Positions 32,013 through 45,485 of a stretch of DNA of 64,000 nt are shown here, piece by piece (within the stretch, counting starts at the first letter, position 1; each line of letters starts with the position of its first letter). The position numbers and the translations under genes were made by a program. Under the pieces are notes generated by a model. It had not been told where the DNA came from. It saw nothing but the letters and a program-made list of their open reading frames with translations, and did not search any database. The stretch covers positions 558,001 through 622,000 of the forward strand of contig SKCR01007813.1 in the NCBI GenBank assembly GCA_019454045.1. Reading direction: 5' to 3'. The DNA is from Zanthoxylum bungeanum (Eukaryota > Streptophyta > Magnoliopsida > Sapindales > Rutaceae).

Positions 32013-35000
32013 ACATAGCCAGTCAGTCACTCAGTGTCGAACACCCGAACTATGTACGGTTCGCTCAAATTACTGAGAAAAGGTTTTCGTCAGCGGATTT
32101 CCATGATTATCGTCTGACGCGATTTTACGATCATCACATCGCCACGATGTATGATCCGAACGAATCAGATGATATAGAAGTATATATCTGGATCGTCGAT
32201 GAGACCTTTAATTCTTTAGCCTTGTGCTGACGCCTAGCTCAGCTGCTAACAGAACTATATCTAATCTAATTAGATTTATTATCGACCCAAATGGCTTCTA
32301 TTGCTGCCTCAGCTGCAGCAATAATCCGCATTTGTTGTTTATTCGGCGGCAGTATCTTGCTCGGAAGATTTCCAGCTCACTGTCCCGTTATTCAAACTTT
32401 ATAGTACCGCAGTATTTAACTGTTTGGAAACTTGCAGCAGTGATCCCAGTCACTTCAAGTTTTCCTTCTCCATAGTTTTAGATAGCATCTTTAGTTCTCT
32501 AAGATACTAACAGATGTTCTTTAACTTCAATCCAGTGACCATCACTTGGATTGACCTGATCGTGACTCCTATGCTCGAAGCGTATGAGACACCAAATCAA
32601 GTACATTTTAAATGTACAATTTCCCAGAGAGTGCTAACAACTCCAAATCTATCCCAGTAGATCTTTATTCCTTGAATAAAGGTTGTTACTCTCCAGAATT
32701 CTACGGAGAATTTCTATGAAAGCCAAGCTTTCACCAATTGCTTTATGGGAATTTCCTTGTCAGTGCGCTCCCACTAACCTCCTTATATACACAAGAATCA
32801 TTTCGTTTTGAATCAAATCATTAACCATTATGATTATTTCAAAACGACAGTTCCAAGAACCTTATGCTTGCTTCAATCCAAACATGGATCGAATAACCCG
32901 CAAACCTTGTTTGTCGGTTATACAAAATCGTCAGGATGTTGTAAGCATCCTCCAAGAGGTTTCCTTTTCAGGAAAGCGATTTTGATCTACAACTGACACA
33001 TTTCATAAATGAAATATGCAGTATCTACAAGCATCTTCAAAATGGATTTACCATGGCAACAGGTAAAAGGTTGAACCGTAATCAACACAATGTTGATAAC
33101 GATACCTTTCCGTCAAAAGCCTAGCTTTGTACGTTGGTATGTTGCCATCCATGTATGTCTTCCTTGAAGACGTTTAATGTACCAATAGGCACAATGCCTT
33201 GTGGTACAACAACTAGTATCCAAAATAGTTGTTATACATGGAATCCATTTCGGACTCATGGCACTTTGCCATAATAGGAAGTCGATACCTTGTATCACTT
33301 CCTCAAAACGTAGTCGGATGGATATACCTTCATAAGATTTACATCTTCATGAGGTGAGATCAGAAACCCATACCCCAGGTTGTTTTCTGATTCTCTCCGA
33401 TCTACGCGGTTCTTGTGTATTCGAAGATTAATGGTACAGATTCATCATTGATGAACTGTTTGTGTTCCATTAAGGACTTCGTGCCTTGAATAGTATTACT
33501 CCGATTTTTCATCGAGTATCACTATCCTCCCACTGACCACTGCATATCGGTATTCCTTTTAGGAAAACCGCATGGCGAGCAACAATCACATTGTTCTCAT
33601 TGTGAGATATATAAGTACTATACTTATGGTTTTCCCTAGGATAACCTATAATTGGCACTTATCCAATTGGGTTCTAATTTGGTATCATCCAAACGTTATG
33701 CCCGCATACCCAAATTATTAGGAATGAGAAACCCTGTTTCTTTCTTGTTCATATCCTATATGATATCTGTCAAACAGATTTATATGGAACCTTATTCTAA
33801 ATAAGTTTGCACTGTTAATACATATCCTGTTGAAGGAAATGATAGCTCAGAGCGACTCGTGATAAACCTTATCATGTCCAACAAATTCGGTTTTCGTTCG
33901 GACACACCGTCTAACTGACGTGTCTCGGGAGGAGTCCTCATCTGAAAGAATACTATACTCTTTCATGTATGTTTGAAACTTACTGCTTAAGTATTTTCCA
34001 TTACGGTCTAACCGTGACGGTATAATACTATAGCCGATCTGTTTATCTACTTCGTGTCGAAACTCTAATAGTTTCCGATCTGTGTTCTTCAAAAGAAACA
34101 CATAACCATAACGTGATGCCACATCCGTTAAGGTCACGAAATATTCATGTTCACATCTAGCCTAGCTAGATATGGGCCCACTAACTTCACCATGAATAGG
34201 GCTAACAGATGGATGGCATTTTCACTATTACCAAGTAATAGTGTTTTAGGTACTTTACCTAATAAACTAGATTCATAGACTTTATTTGAATAGTCAAATC
34301 AGTCCTAGTACCCACTCTTCAAAAGTGCGGATATACGAATCTTGTTTAATTGTGTCCCAGACAACAATGCCACAATAAGTCTCTATTGATCAAATCAATT
34401 TGAGCTATTTATTTGTCATTTTATATGTTTTGAGATTTAAATATATTCAAAATATAAATTCTGTTATTCACATCTAATGTGTTTATCTCAGTATCATCTT
34501 TATATAATGAAACACTTAGTGTTCTAGAATATAAAGGTTTATCCACAATGTATTAAACACTGATAGAGATAATGTCTCTAGTCAAACTAGTTACATTATA
34601 ACAGTTCCTAATTTAAGTACACACCCGAGGGTAGTTCCTAAACTTAGGTATCTACGGTCGAAACAATGACTTTCGTCCCGTTTCCGATTCGCAGAGGAAT
34701 CTCAGCTTGAAGTCAGTATCCTGCTCAAAGCAGATTCTGAACATCAATACATATATTTTATGTACCACATTAAGTATTTAAAATCTAATTTCAATACTAG
34801 TAGTGAACATAACTTTGACAATCATTTTTAAAGTAAGAGCCTTGCCCTTTCTTTAATTCCTTCGTGTCTGCCATATCCAAATGGTAGTCACTTTGGGATA
34901 TGTCAATTATCCTTTTCAATATTTCAGGAACCTTAGGCCAAGCCTTGGGTTTTAGAATATCGAAACGATGTGCACCTCGTGCTACATGCCCAATTGCAAA

Positions 35001-35200
35001 CTTTGACTTTTCACCTCTAGAATAGTCAATTAATTCTCCAAGAATTATTTATTGCAATTTTAATACTTCTTAAATCTAAAATAGATTTATGACAAGTATA
35101 TTAAATTAAGCACTAAAGTCATCATCACATAAATCTTCCAAAGATTTTATGCTCTACTTATTTTGCTTAATTTTGGGCTTAAGGTATAATAAGTTATTTT
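32013..35200 (-). pseudogene. Decayed Copia gag-pol polyprotein
   Basis: Fragments in Copia order on the minus strand. 34137-33847 is an integrase core piece (TLTDVASRYGYVFLLK, then a diverged Asp region). 33298-33113 resembles the start of the reverse transcriptase, the 'YWYIKRL' segment before the first RT block. Around 32335-32270 is the RNase H block EAAIEAIW. Stops and frameshifts separate all pieces, and around 34860-35000 a gag-like remnant precedes them. No functional product is expected. Confidence 0.7.
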
Positions 35201-35559
35201 ATCAAATAAAGTAACCTATTATTTATTCCCAATTTGAAAATTAAATCATTTAAAATATTTTAATCCCAGATTATATTTTAAATATCCAACTTTTCAATTT
35301 TATCTTGATTACAATAGTCCAACTATTTAATCAACGATTAGTGGTACTATATATATTATAATGATTATAATAGTCCAACTATATAATCAAATATAATCCA
35401 AATTAATTAACCTCAATTACATTGATTACTATAATCCAATTATAAAATCAACTGTAACCTGAAATTAATTAATTCAAATATATTGATTAATATAATCCAA
35501 TTATATATAATCAAGTATAATACAGTCCAACTGTTTTATTAAAACAACATAAATATTAG

Positions 35560-37390
35560 TCCAACTAATACTTTTAATATATGACGAGTGATATTTGTTT
35601 GAGCGCGTATGGCGAGTAATTGAACGAATATTGCAAATTCAATTCTTGCCTCCCACTATTTTTCGGCGAGCCTCTAACCCTCTGTCGAGTACTCGGGAAA
35701 CCGTGTTTCCTAGTGGGCTAGGATCCCGTTAAATATCACACAATCTTGACTTTGGCCAACAAATTGTATGATAATTAACTAGGTAGATCTCTAAGATCAA
35801 TTGGATCTCATCCACTCCTAGATCCGGTAGGTGGACATTCAAGTCCGAAACATATATCTTATATGCCTATATATCTAATATATACCCTAACCTTTTTCCT
35901 CTGAATCAACTAGGCCTTGGCTTTGGCACAACAAACCTAATGATCCCAGTCAAGCGCGGACCCATTGACCATGGAAGCTTCGTAATCAATGTCGATGGAC
36001 AAGAAGTGGTCTTGACTTTGGCCAACAAACCACAACTTGGACAAGACACCAATATGGAACAAAGCTTCGTGATTCAAACACATCTTCGACGGACAAGGGC
36101 TTGACTTTGGCCAACAACCCATGCCAATCTAGGATCTTGAGCAAGAATCACTCAATGGAAGGAAAAGACGCATGATATTTGATGAGGGCTTTTCGCGTGC
36201 AAATTGGCTACCAATTTCATTATCTTTGTTAAGGTCTCATCATCATACACCCTTAAACATGCATTCTAAATACATAATAAAGCGAGTATGAAAATAAATA
36301 ATAATGATATGCGGATGGATACTTTACATTGATCCTAGATCAAATCTCTCCCTTTCTCACTCAAGCTAGCACTTGTATTACTTCTACCCGTTACACTACA
36401 CTTCTAAAGAAACCTCATTTACATTGAGGGGAATAGGTGAGAAGAGAATACAAAGAGAATAAGGTGATAAGGCTGGACACGCAGGTCCAATTTAATAAAT
36501 CAAATTTATTACAACAATTTCCAAAATTGCCCCACCCGACTAATATCCATCCGATATACATTATTCATTCATCACAACCACGTATTCACACAATAAGCAT
36601 GCTATCAATCATCAATCTAATCAAATTAATTAATCTGATAATTATGTGATCATCCAATGTTCAAACAACGATTTGATTTTGCTCGAGTCAAACTCGTTTT
36701 GCGAATAAGTACTCAAAGTACGAATTCATGAATTAAATTAAACTACATCATTAAATCCAATTTAACATGTATTTAATACTAATTCATTATTCAATTCCAA
36801 ATTAAATATTACACTTTATTTAATAAACCTTTAACGACTTAATTCCAAATTTAATCGCGTCGGGACTCAAAGCCCGATTAACGTCCAACGTCAATTCAAT
36901 TCAAGTCTAATGGGCTTTAATTAATTTCTTTAAGGCGTGGGCTTCGGCAACCAAAGCCCAATCAATGAGTAACCCCATAAGCCTAGAAATCAATTTAGGC
37001 CCATTAGGCCCAATTAAACTTTAAAGGTTTATAAGTTGCATTTGGGCTTTATGGTAAGGTTTTGGGCCCAATTGGATCCAATCCACTTGGCCTAAACCCA
37101 ACTTGATAAAATCAAGCCCAATAGGCCCAATTACAACATAATAAGCCCAAATCCAATTTAAGGCCTAAATAACTAAATTACATGAATCCAATTCCGCAAT
37201 TTAATTACCTAAAGTGCATTACATGATTAATCACCCAAATCAATATTTCCAAAACATGAAATTAGTCCAATTAATCATGCTCATTATCATCATCACATGT
37301 CCAACACATAAATGAAAAAATCAAACCCATTACATGCTTTTAAGCTCTCGGCCAAGGAGGGATTTTGTGTCCGATTTGGTTTCATCATGG
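35560..37390 (-). other. Copia leader-like region and AT-rich repeat DNA
   Basis: 35640-36125 contains three CTTGACTTTGGCCAACAA-type units and the CCTCCCACTATTTT block also found at 28190, so it is leader-type retroelement DNA. 36130-37390 is AT-rich with many GGCCCAAT/AAGCCCAA units and no recognisable gene. I could not find the primer-binding site expected next to LTR B. Confidence 0.45.
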
Positions 37391-40300
37391 ATTTGAGTAT
37401 TTATTTTCATCATTCAATACTCAAAAAAGGAATTTTTTAAACCCGGAAATCACAATTTCAAGTAAATTACCATAAGACCCAGAAACTTTCCATTTTCATC
37501 ATTTAGTCCTAAGTTGTTCAAAACAAACTTAGGTGATTTCCAATCACAACAAAAATGATTTGTACATCAAATATATATTAAAAACAGAAAATCTGAAAAA
37601 TCCAGATTTTTCAGTAATTATGAAAATGCCCCAAAACTTTGCATTTTGATTATTTTAGTCCTAATTTGTCAAATACATAATTAGGTGATTCCCAATCACT
37701 ACCAAAATGATTTATATACATGTCATACATGTCAAAATACAAATTTTAATTCAAGAAAATAATTTTTCCAAATTGCCGAGAGGTCCCTCAACTTTCCAAA
37801 AATTACACTTTAGTCTAAATCGGTTCAAAACCATTCAAGATCAAGTCCAATCAACACCAAATTAATATGCATCATATATACATCATTAATTAACACATAT
37901 ATGAAAAGCCCCAAATTTGGAGAGGGCTATGAACCCTAATTTCTCAAAATTGTCCAAATGGCCAATTAACACCAAATTAATAAAATTCAACACTTAATTC
38001 AATCCTTACTACACCAAACAAGTCTCACCACATGAAACAACTCAAGAACAATTCGAGGTCATTTATGAGTGGCTAAACAACTCTATAAGCTTAATAACAT
38101 TAATAAGCTTCTTTACTAAATACACATGCTAACATCTTTCATTCATGCTTCAAACAAACTTATTACAAACCCAAGAGAATAGAGAAAATATAATAACATC
38201 ATATGTTAAAGTCTAAAGGCATGGAAATATTTTCAATTAAAAAAGTAAGGAATTACCTTAATTTCATGACTTTCTTCACAAATCTCCTTTAGTACTTAGG
38301 TTTTCTCTCAAATCCCTTTTTTTTTTTGTAATCTATTTTGAAGCCAAAAAGTTGAAGCAAATGAAAATGAAACCCATTTAAAACTAGGGTGTTGGTTTCT
38401 ATTAAGGTCCCGGATCGATTATACGCATGAAAAACATTGCGATACATATCGACGAAGTTGCGGAATACTCACATCGATCGGTTGAGACGATTTGAAGACG
38501 ATTGAAGCCAAAACGCTCACTGGTTTGGCGCCACTCTGCTAGCAGAATTCTTCACTTGTTGGCAGTTTTGGATCCAAATTTAAAGCTCCAAACTTCGTCG
38601 ATTGGATCCCGCCTCATGGGTGAACCTCCCTAACACCTTCGCAAGTCCCGTAAGTGTGCTAGCACTTGAGTTTTTGCCACAAAAACTCACTCATTGCTCC
38701 CTTGAAACTCACGGCAGTGAGCTGTGAAGAAGAAAGAAATGAAGCCCCTTGGGCGTGAATTGTGAGAGAGAGATGGAGGAGAGAAAAATGTGTATTTTTT
38801 AGTCAAAGCATTTTCCAAAATGCTTTATATATTTTCCAAGAAAATATATTAAAACAATTACCAAATAATACATCAAAATAATAAAATGGTAAAAGTCTCA
38901 ACAACTAACACTATTTCATCTACTTCCATCAACTATTCATTTCACTTTATCAAAGTGACATGTAGTCATTCAATCAATCAATCACATCAATCAATCACAT
39001 CACTCAAAGTGACATTTGATTTGACGCTTGATGTGACTTGCGTCGCCGCACTCGAATTCGAAATACGAATGCGCTCGCAATCACACTCGGGCTCGGGTTC
39101 GCTAATTCCAAATTAGCGAGTTTTCCGTTGCGTCGTAATTAAATGATTACGCCTAGCGAATTCACTATTCACGTCGCTAACGAATTAATTCTAAATTAAT
39201 TCGTTCGCCCGAATTAAAATCCAATTTCAATTCCGCGTCGAAATCTAATTTCGTTTAATATATCCAATATATTAATTTACCGATTAATTCCAAATTAATC
39301 ATTCTCTCTCTTAAGACGATATTTTATCCCAGATAAAATATCTCCGTAATTAATCCTAGATTAATTTTCTCTCTCTTCTATATAATCCCAGATTATTAAT
39401 GAGTGCGAGTTATGCGTCATCGGTGTATTATCGGGAAGTGACCCATGAGATCCCCGGATAAGTTGGTAGTAAATGCGGTCGTCGGAGTATCCGAATCACG
39501 TACGTACCAAGTACTACGTTCTACCGATTTACGAGACAAGATCGGCTTCTAGCAAAGCACGAAGTCTACCCAATTCTCCGGTCATATTCATCTAAGAATA
39601 TTTAAGATCTATATCAAGCGTAGTATACCAAGTATCGTGTATATCGGCCCAGTATCGGATAGTCACGTGCTAGGGCTGGGGCTGAATAAGTGTCTGCCCC
39701 GTCCGAAGCACATATCGGATGTCTGGTAACTAGTCTCTATAATCGGATATACATGACCTTGTCATAATATCCCGATGGCTGGCCAGCACTTAAGAGCACT
39801 AATACCGTATCCTGCGTGACATCATCTCCACTATGACTGGAGTGATACTTCCGTCTTGACATCACACCCAATACTCTACGATTCTCAATATACCCAGCAT
39901 TGGCGTACACAGAACCGGTTAGAGTCCTAGACGACCTCAACCAAAGTATATTGATTGTCGTAAGCATTAGCGGTGCAAGTCTCAGGTTAAGACCATACAC
40001 ACCTACCCTGATGTCGGACTCCCATAGACACATAGTCATAATACCAATGGGATTCCGAGGGGTCTATCCAGAGCGAAGCTGTTTCCCGTACCATCGGTGA
40101 AACACAACCTCTTATCGCACTTGTACGAGTATCCAATACCCAAATATATGAGAACTATGCCGTTGTGCCCTCACAACGCGCACAAGTGCAATACTAGCCT
40201 ATTCCGCATTATCGATGTCCAGTCTCGATAATACTCCGGCTAGGGATATTTAATGATTAATCCTTCGGGGACTGATACTGTCTCATATCATTCTCAGTCC

Positions 40301-40449
40301 AGGAACTAATCATAGGGACCTCTCTTCATTTATATCTAAGGTGATCTAATCACAAATGATGAGAGTGCAATTTCCTTGTCACATAGTTAATTTGTACAAC
40401 ACACTACGATCTGTACAAATAGTGACGCTATGGGTCATATTATCCAACA
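37391..40449 (-). repeat. Long LTR (copy B) of the Copia element
   Basis: Direct repeat of 28930-31998. It shares the terminal TTATCCAACA at 40449; beyond this point the two copies differ, which sets the LTR boundary. On the minus strand it starts TGTTGGATAATATG without an adjacent purine tract, so the right flank (40450 on) is outside the element. Small indels and substitutions separate it from copy A. Its other end is cut about 90 bp short. Confidence 0.85.
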
Positions 40450-42134
40450 TAGGGTTGGCCGACTTTGCTAGGAGAAAATGGTAATTTTGATTTTTTAATT
40501 TTTTTAATCAATATTAAAAGAATTCAAAGTCAAAAAAGCTACCATTATCATAAAGCAAAATTACTTGTGCACCAATCAAAATTAGCCATTTAAATGCTTA
40601 ATAATGATAAAGATAAACATATTAAATAATTCTAATTATTTAACAATTAAATAATTAGACAATTACTTAATACAAATATCTAAATACATGTATCATATTT
40701 ACATAAAATATTTCATAATACATATATTTGGAACACATGTCAAATACTTTATTTGACAAACAACTAATGCATATTTAATAAAATCAAGTATTTAATCTAA
40801 ATACATAGTAATTAGAAAATGGCCGGGTAACCATTTAAGCATGTATTTTTCGTTTAACCGTTAAACGATTTATAAATAATCAATATTATTTATAATAGTA
40901 GCCTAGTGCTCTACGTGTATGTTTCATTAGTGAGACTCTCTAGATTCAGGCATATCCGTCACGAAATCCAATTTCGTGTCCATAATCTACCCACCTGTAA
41001 ATTATGACGACCACAGATAAACTCGCTGAATCATACAGGTCGAGGTCATCGCATACGTATAATCCCTCCGTCACAGGTATCCAGATTATCTTAGAGATAT
41101 AGATAAAAATGTCAAATCTCTATAGGTATAATCCCGTCGACGATTCTATTAGCAATCTCTTAATAACACTTAGAACTTACTTCTACAGTGTACCACATGC
41201 CCATGGATTTAACAGATTGCTAATTGCACATTGAATACCTATGCTTTGTACACAGAACTGACGGATCCTATCTTGATACGCATAGGATATCTTGAGGATC
41301 AGTCCACACCCAACAAACAAGCGGAGGTCTGATCTAAATAGATCGGTGACGTGACTGCCATCAAATTGTGGAGGATACCTCATATATCCACAATGGTATC
41401 TCAAGTCAAATGACCACTATGCTTACTTGACCCGAGAAGATTCCTATTGATATTGGTGTACCATATATTAGGAAATCTTTGGTGAGTCATTCAGTGTTTA
41501 TCCATTATAAATACCTACACATCTATACAAGTCTCCCCAGACTCATGGTTCATTGGGATAAATCGTCGGACTAAGTCTCGATATACGACTTCTACTGGTC
41601 TCAACGGATTTTACTAACCGACCCGTGTTAGTAAATCTTGACCAGGAACTTTATTTGATAATATATTTCTGGTAGTGTCACTTCCCAATGTCAATTACAA
41701 ATTACTTTGTAACTGCGCACTATATTATATATTATCGGGTCTTTGTATAATATATACATATCACTAAATCATATTTAGTTTCAATTTAATCGTAATTAGA
41801 TCGAATATGTATATAAAAGCAAGAAATACTACCAAAAATTAAGTAATATTATGGAAAAAAGGAATTGTTCGTATTCCTGAATCGGACATGAATACGATCC
41901 GGATTGGCACTCTGAGCACCAACCCTAACATAAAGTTCCCAATGATCATGAATGACCTCTAGCAAGATGTCATGACCCACAGACACGAAGAATGAAATAT
42001 CGAATAAACCCATATAGTCGTACTTACGTGTAATAAAGTCCATCTATTGTCGACTCCTGATCGAGTGCGGGGTATGAAGTCATCAAATCCCTAACTCAAT
42101 CACAGGATAAGAAAATCAATCTTATATGAGATTC
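40450..42134. other. Retroelement-type DNA, no gene recognised
   Basis: AT-rich with blocks of moderate GC. No protein similarity found by eye. The composition resembles plant LTR sequence, but I found no paired ends. It ends at the TG boundary of the Athila-like LTR. Confidence 0.45.
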
Positions 42135-44242
42135 TGACCGGTGCAATCACACACGTATAACGCAAGCGCACGTATCGTTCAAGTAGTATAAAAAGTATTG
42201 ATCCCATGAGGACTTAATACCTAATCTATTAATTTTATGAGGTCAAATGATTACTAGTATCTAACAGGTTGATTGATTGATTTGAAATGGTTAAGATTTT
42301 GAATTTAAAAACAAGTAAATAAAATTGCACGAAAGTAGGTTTAAGAAAATTCAATATTAGAAAACTATCTAGGGTTGTGAATCTTTCTAATATCTTTTAA
42401 AAGATGAAGTGGTTATTTCATGTTTGTGTAATAAATCGGTTTACTAACATGGAACACTAAATTATGCGAAAGCCTCTGTTGATGGTCTGACGCAAATACC
42501 CAGTATAACCCAATTGAACCATATGTCTATGTCAACCAAATTATTTGGATTCATTAAGTTTAAGTTCCAATTATGGCTACCCCCGCCCGACAGGTATATG
42601 TCTATCCTGTAAGGAAATCTATTAAAGGGTCATCTATCCTCAAGATAGATCGTGAGCTATTAAGTGTAAGACTGAAACCTAAAATTCCTTTGTCAAGTTT
42701 ATTTTAGATTTACCTCAATCTTATTAGTGGCCAATTAACAAGACGCATTAAGCTTAAGACTTAATAAGTAAACTTTTAAATTACCCAAACTATAAAATAA
42801 CCCCTTATAAACCGGTGATATTAGAAGTCATCACAACCCCATACAACTAATTTAGTTACGACACATAACTAGGGCTAGTAAGAACTTAAAAGTAAAAGAC
42901 AAAGTAAAAATGCTGAAAGGTAATTGTGGTAAAGTAAAAGCTGAAAAGTAAATTACAATAAAATAAAATGCTAAGGTAAAAGGATCAACTTTTACTATTT
43001 AGATATCTCCCTTACTATAATATATTAACTTGTGATGATTTTACCAACCAGCCATATAGGCGGTAACCTAATTAAGTCAAATTAAGTCCAACTAGCCATA
43101 AAGGCGGAACCAAAATAAACCTGCCATATAGGCAGTAAGAAAATTTAATTACCAACCGACCAATCTGGCGGTATCCCTGCTTAGTCAGGTTTAAACCAGT
43201 TTAAAATGAATTACCAACCGACCAATATAGCGATATCCTCATTAAGTCAAATTTTAGATAGTGAATATATTATATTTAAGGGAGATTAATCTAAATAGCA
43301 ATAGTAAAAGAATTACTTTTCACCATAACAGGGGGAAGTTACATCCTCATGGTTGAATAGTAAAAACTGTAAAAGTAAAGAAAGTAAATTACTATTATTA
43401 CAGAACTAATTAAAATTAATTACAAAACTGAAATTTAAAAGAAACTAGATAGAAATCTCCCTATTTACATCAGAGAATTCAGAGAGAAAGGTACATCTAA
43501 AACTGAAATTTCGAGCTCTATTTATAGGCGTCTATAAGTACCACGCGTCGCGACGCGCACGTTTCTTCTTGCATCGTGACGCGCTGACGTGGCAAGCTCT
43601 GATTTATCCATTTCAGATTCTTATCTGACACGTGTCAATTCGAATAAATGAGTCAATAATTGAGCTGATGTGGCGCTGATGTGGCGAAAGTGATTGTCGG
43701 CACCATAGAATTACGACACGTGGCACGCTGTGATTGGCTGATGATGACGTGGCTGACACGTGGCAGGTTGACTCGGTCTTTTGCTGACGTGGATGATGAC
43801 GTGGCTGACACGTGGGATGACATGTGTCGACACGTGGCGATGGAGATTGTCGGCACCATAGGATGATGACACGTGGCATGACGCACGTTAACAGATCGGC
43901 TGTGATGGTGACACGTGGCACGACGCACGTTAGCAAAGTCCGACGCATGTTATCAAAGTCAAACTTCTCAGATTCTGATATGTGTCCCCGGCGCACGTTA
44001 GCATAGTGCGGCGCACGTTAGGCGTCGCAACGCAGCCTGTGCGTCGCGACTCGTCAAATGACCAAAATGCCCTTTTGTGTTCTTTTTCACTGTTTTGGCC
44101 CCAAATCACCTCCAGAATGTCCTGAAACTTTATTTATCTACAAAATAACACAAAACACATCAAAATATTCACAAAACTCAAGAAACTATACAAAATATTA
44201 GGTCCAATTAGTGGGAAATAGTGATACATTTACCACTCATCA
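42135..44242 (-). repeat. 3' LTR of the Athila-like element
   Basis: On the minus strand it starts TGATGAGTGGTAAATG at 44242, directly after the purine tract TAGGTTTGGGAGTG (44256-44243), and ends GCACCGGTCA at 42135. The start and the tract are typical of plant Athila/Ty3 elements. It contains repeated ATATAGGCGGTA units (43050-43240) and a cluster of CACGTG motifs. The 5' partner LTR is outside the window, so its ends are inferred. Confidence 0.65.
43629..43917. promoter_or_regulatory. Cluster of seven CACGTG (G-box/ABRE-type) sites in the Athila-like LTR
   Basis: Palindromic CACGTG occurs at 43629, 43717, 43757, 43809, 43831, 43870 and 43912. Most are in the context GACACGTGGC, i.e. GCCACGTGTC on the element's own strand, a classic ABA/light-responsive bZIP/bHLH site. 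The units sit in a loose repeat with GATGACGTGGCTG, which adds ACGT cores between them. Binding is inferred from the motif only. Confidence 0.6.
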
Positions 44243-45485
44243 CACTCCCAAACCTAACATTTTGCTAGTTCTCGAGCAAAACACATAATAAAATAACATA
44301 AACATCTTTAAAATAAAATTTAACTAAGCCACTTTCGTAGGGATCACGGTTCCATTTAGCGTATGCAACAAGCCTTTAAACCTCTAGATGTCCCTAGTGG
44401 ACGAGTTATAGTCTCGTGAGGGTTTACAACGATGATACCTACAAACATTTTACAAAAGTAAAAAGGTAGTGAAACTAATGCACACAAAAGTAAAAATACA
44501 AGGGAAAAGAGAATAAAGAAGTTAGTGACTAATCATGTGAAACTTCTACTCCAAGTCACTAGTTGTTTTCTTTCTTTCTAAATTACTGAATAAGTAAATT
44601 CTCCGGTTATATTTACCATTCTCCATATGCACAACCGACAAAATATTAAACAACTCATTTTTGCCCACAACAGTCACAAGTGCAGTTGATAAGAGAGTAA
44701 TATTTTTTTCCTAAAGTTTTATCAGAATCCATACCTTTTTGCAGCAGTGGAATAATTTTTCTCATTTTTCTGATTTTTTCTTTGATTTTTTGATTTTTTG
44801 ATTTTTTTTATATACAATATCTTCCATCTATGTAGCGAGTGTTGGGTCGGTGGCTCCCAAACCAGTTGGCTTTAGGGCACCAGGTGTTAAGACACCCATA
44901 CAGACTTAATTACTCAAACTTCAGATATATATATATTTTGCAGCATCTTTGATCCATGTAGCGAGCTTTGGGCCAGTGACTCCCAAACTAGTTGGTTTTA
45001 GGGCACTAAGTGTTAAAACACCCCTATGAACTTAATAACTCGGATCTCAGACGTTTTTTTTAACTCATTTGCTTTTTGAGATGCTTCCTCCAATTAAATA
45101 AGAGCACTGAATATTACAAACTTTTCAATTATAGCTCATGTCCGTATGTTACCATGCATGTTGATAATACCTACCAACTGAGCATATGAAGATCCATTTT
45201 ATTCAGTATTATGGAGAATTCACAAATTAAATAATTCAAAAGGAAATAAACAAAAATTAACTTGTTCCGAAAATAGGTTTGAAATACGTCTGAGGAGTCG
45301 AAACTCCTTACTCAGCTATCTCTTACCAATTTCACCTTTTTAGTCAAAATAAAAACACAAAACGCAAAATATTTTTGTAATTTTTGAAAATTTTTCAAAT
45401 TTTTTTATATTTTTTGAAAAATTTTGGACGAAAAATAAAAATAACACACCACTAAAAACAAGATACTGATCAACTAATTCCCTCA
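44243..45485 (-). other. Noncoding 3' region and purine tract of the Athila-like element
   Basis: AT-rich DNA between the Tat-like insertion and the 3' LTR. On the minus strand the part beginning at 45485 (GGGAATTAGTTGATCAGTAT, then runs of AAAAATTTT and GACTAAAAAGGTG) continues the sequence that stops at 54489 on the other side of the insertion, and has the look of the long untranslated tail of Athila elements. A duplicated block TATGTAGCGAGTGTTGGG / CATGTAGCGAGCTTTGGG occurs near 44830 and 44957. No gene. Confidence 0.55.

Larger units (their letters stand above)
28838..40449 (-). mobile_element. Copia-type LTR retrotransposon with about 3.1-kb LTRs, decayed interior
   Basis: LTR B (5', 37391-40449), interior 31999-37390 and LTR A (3', 28838-31998), read on the minus strand. 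In the interior the order is integrase, then reverse transcriptase, then RNase H, which is the Copia order. The LTR copies are highly similar while the coding part is broken in all frames. The 5' LTR lacks the last ~90 bp and the primer-binding site seen next to copy A, so a deletion or a later insertion affects the 36130-37390 side. Confidence 0.75.

Noticed and set aside
43613..43996. 127-codon His/Pro/Thr-rich frame and its overlapping neighbours
   Set aside because: Produced by the CACGTGGC/GATGACGTGG repeat region; open in several frames on both strands.
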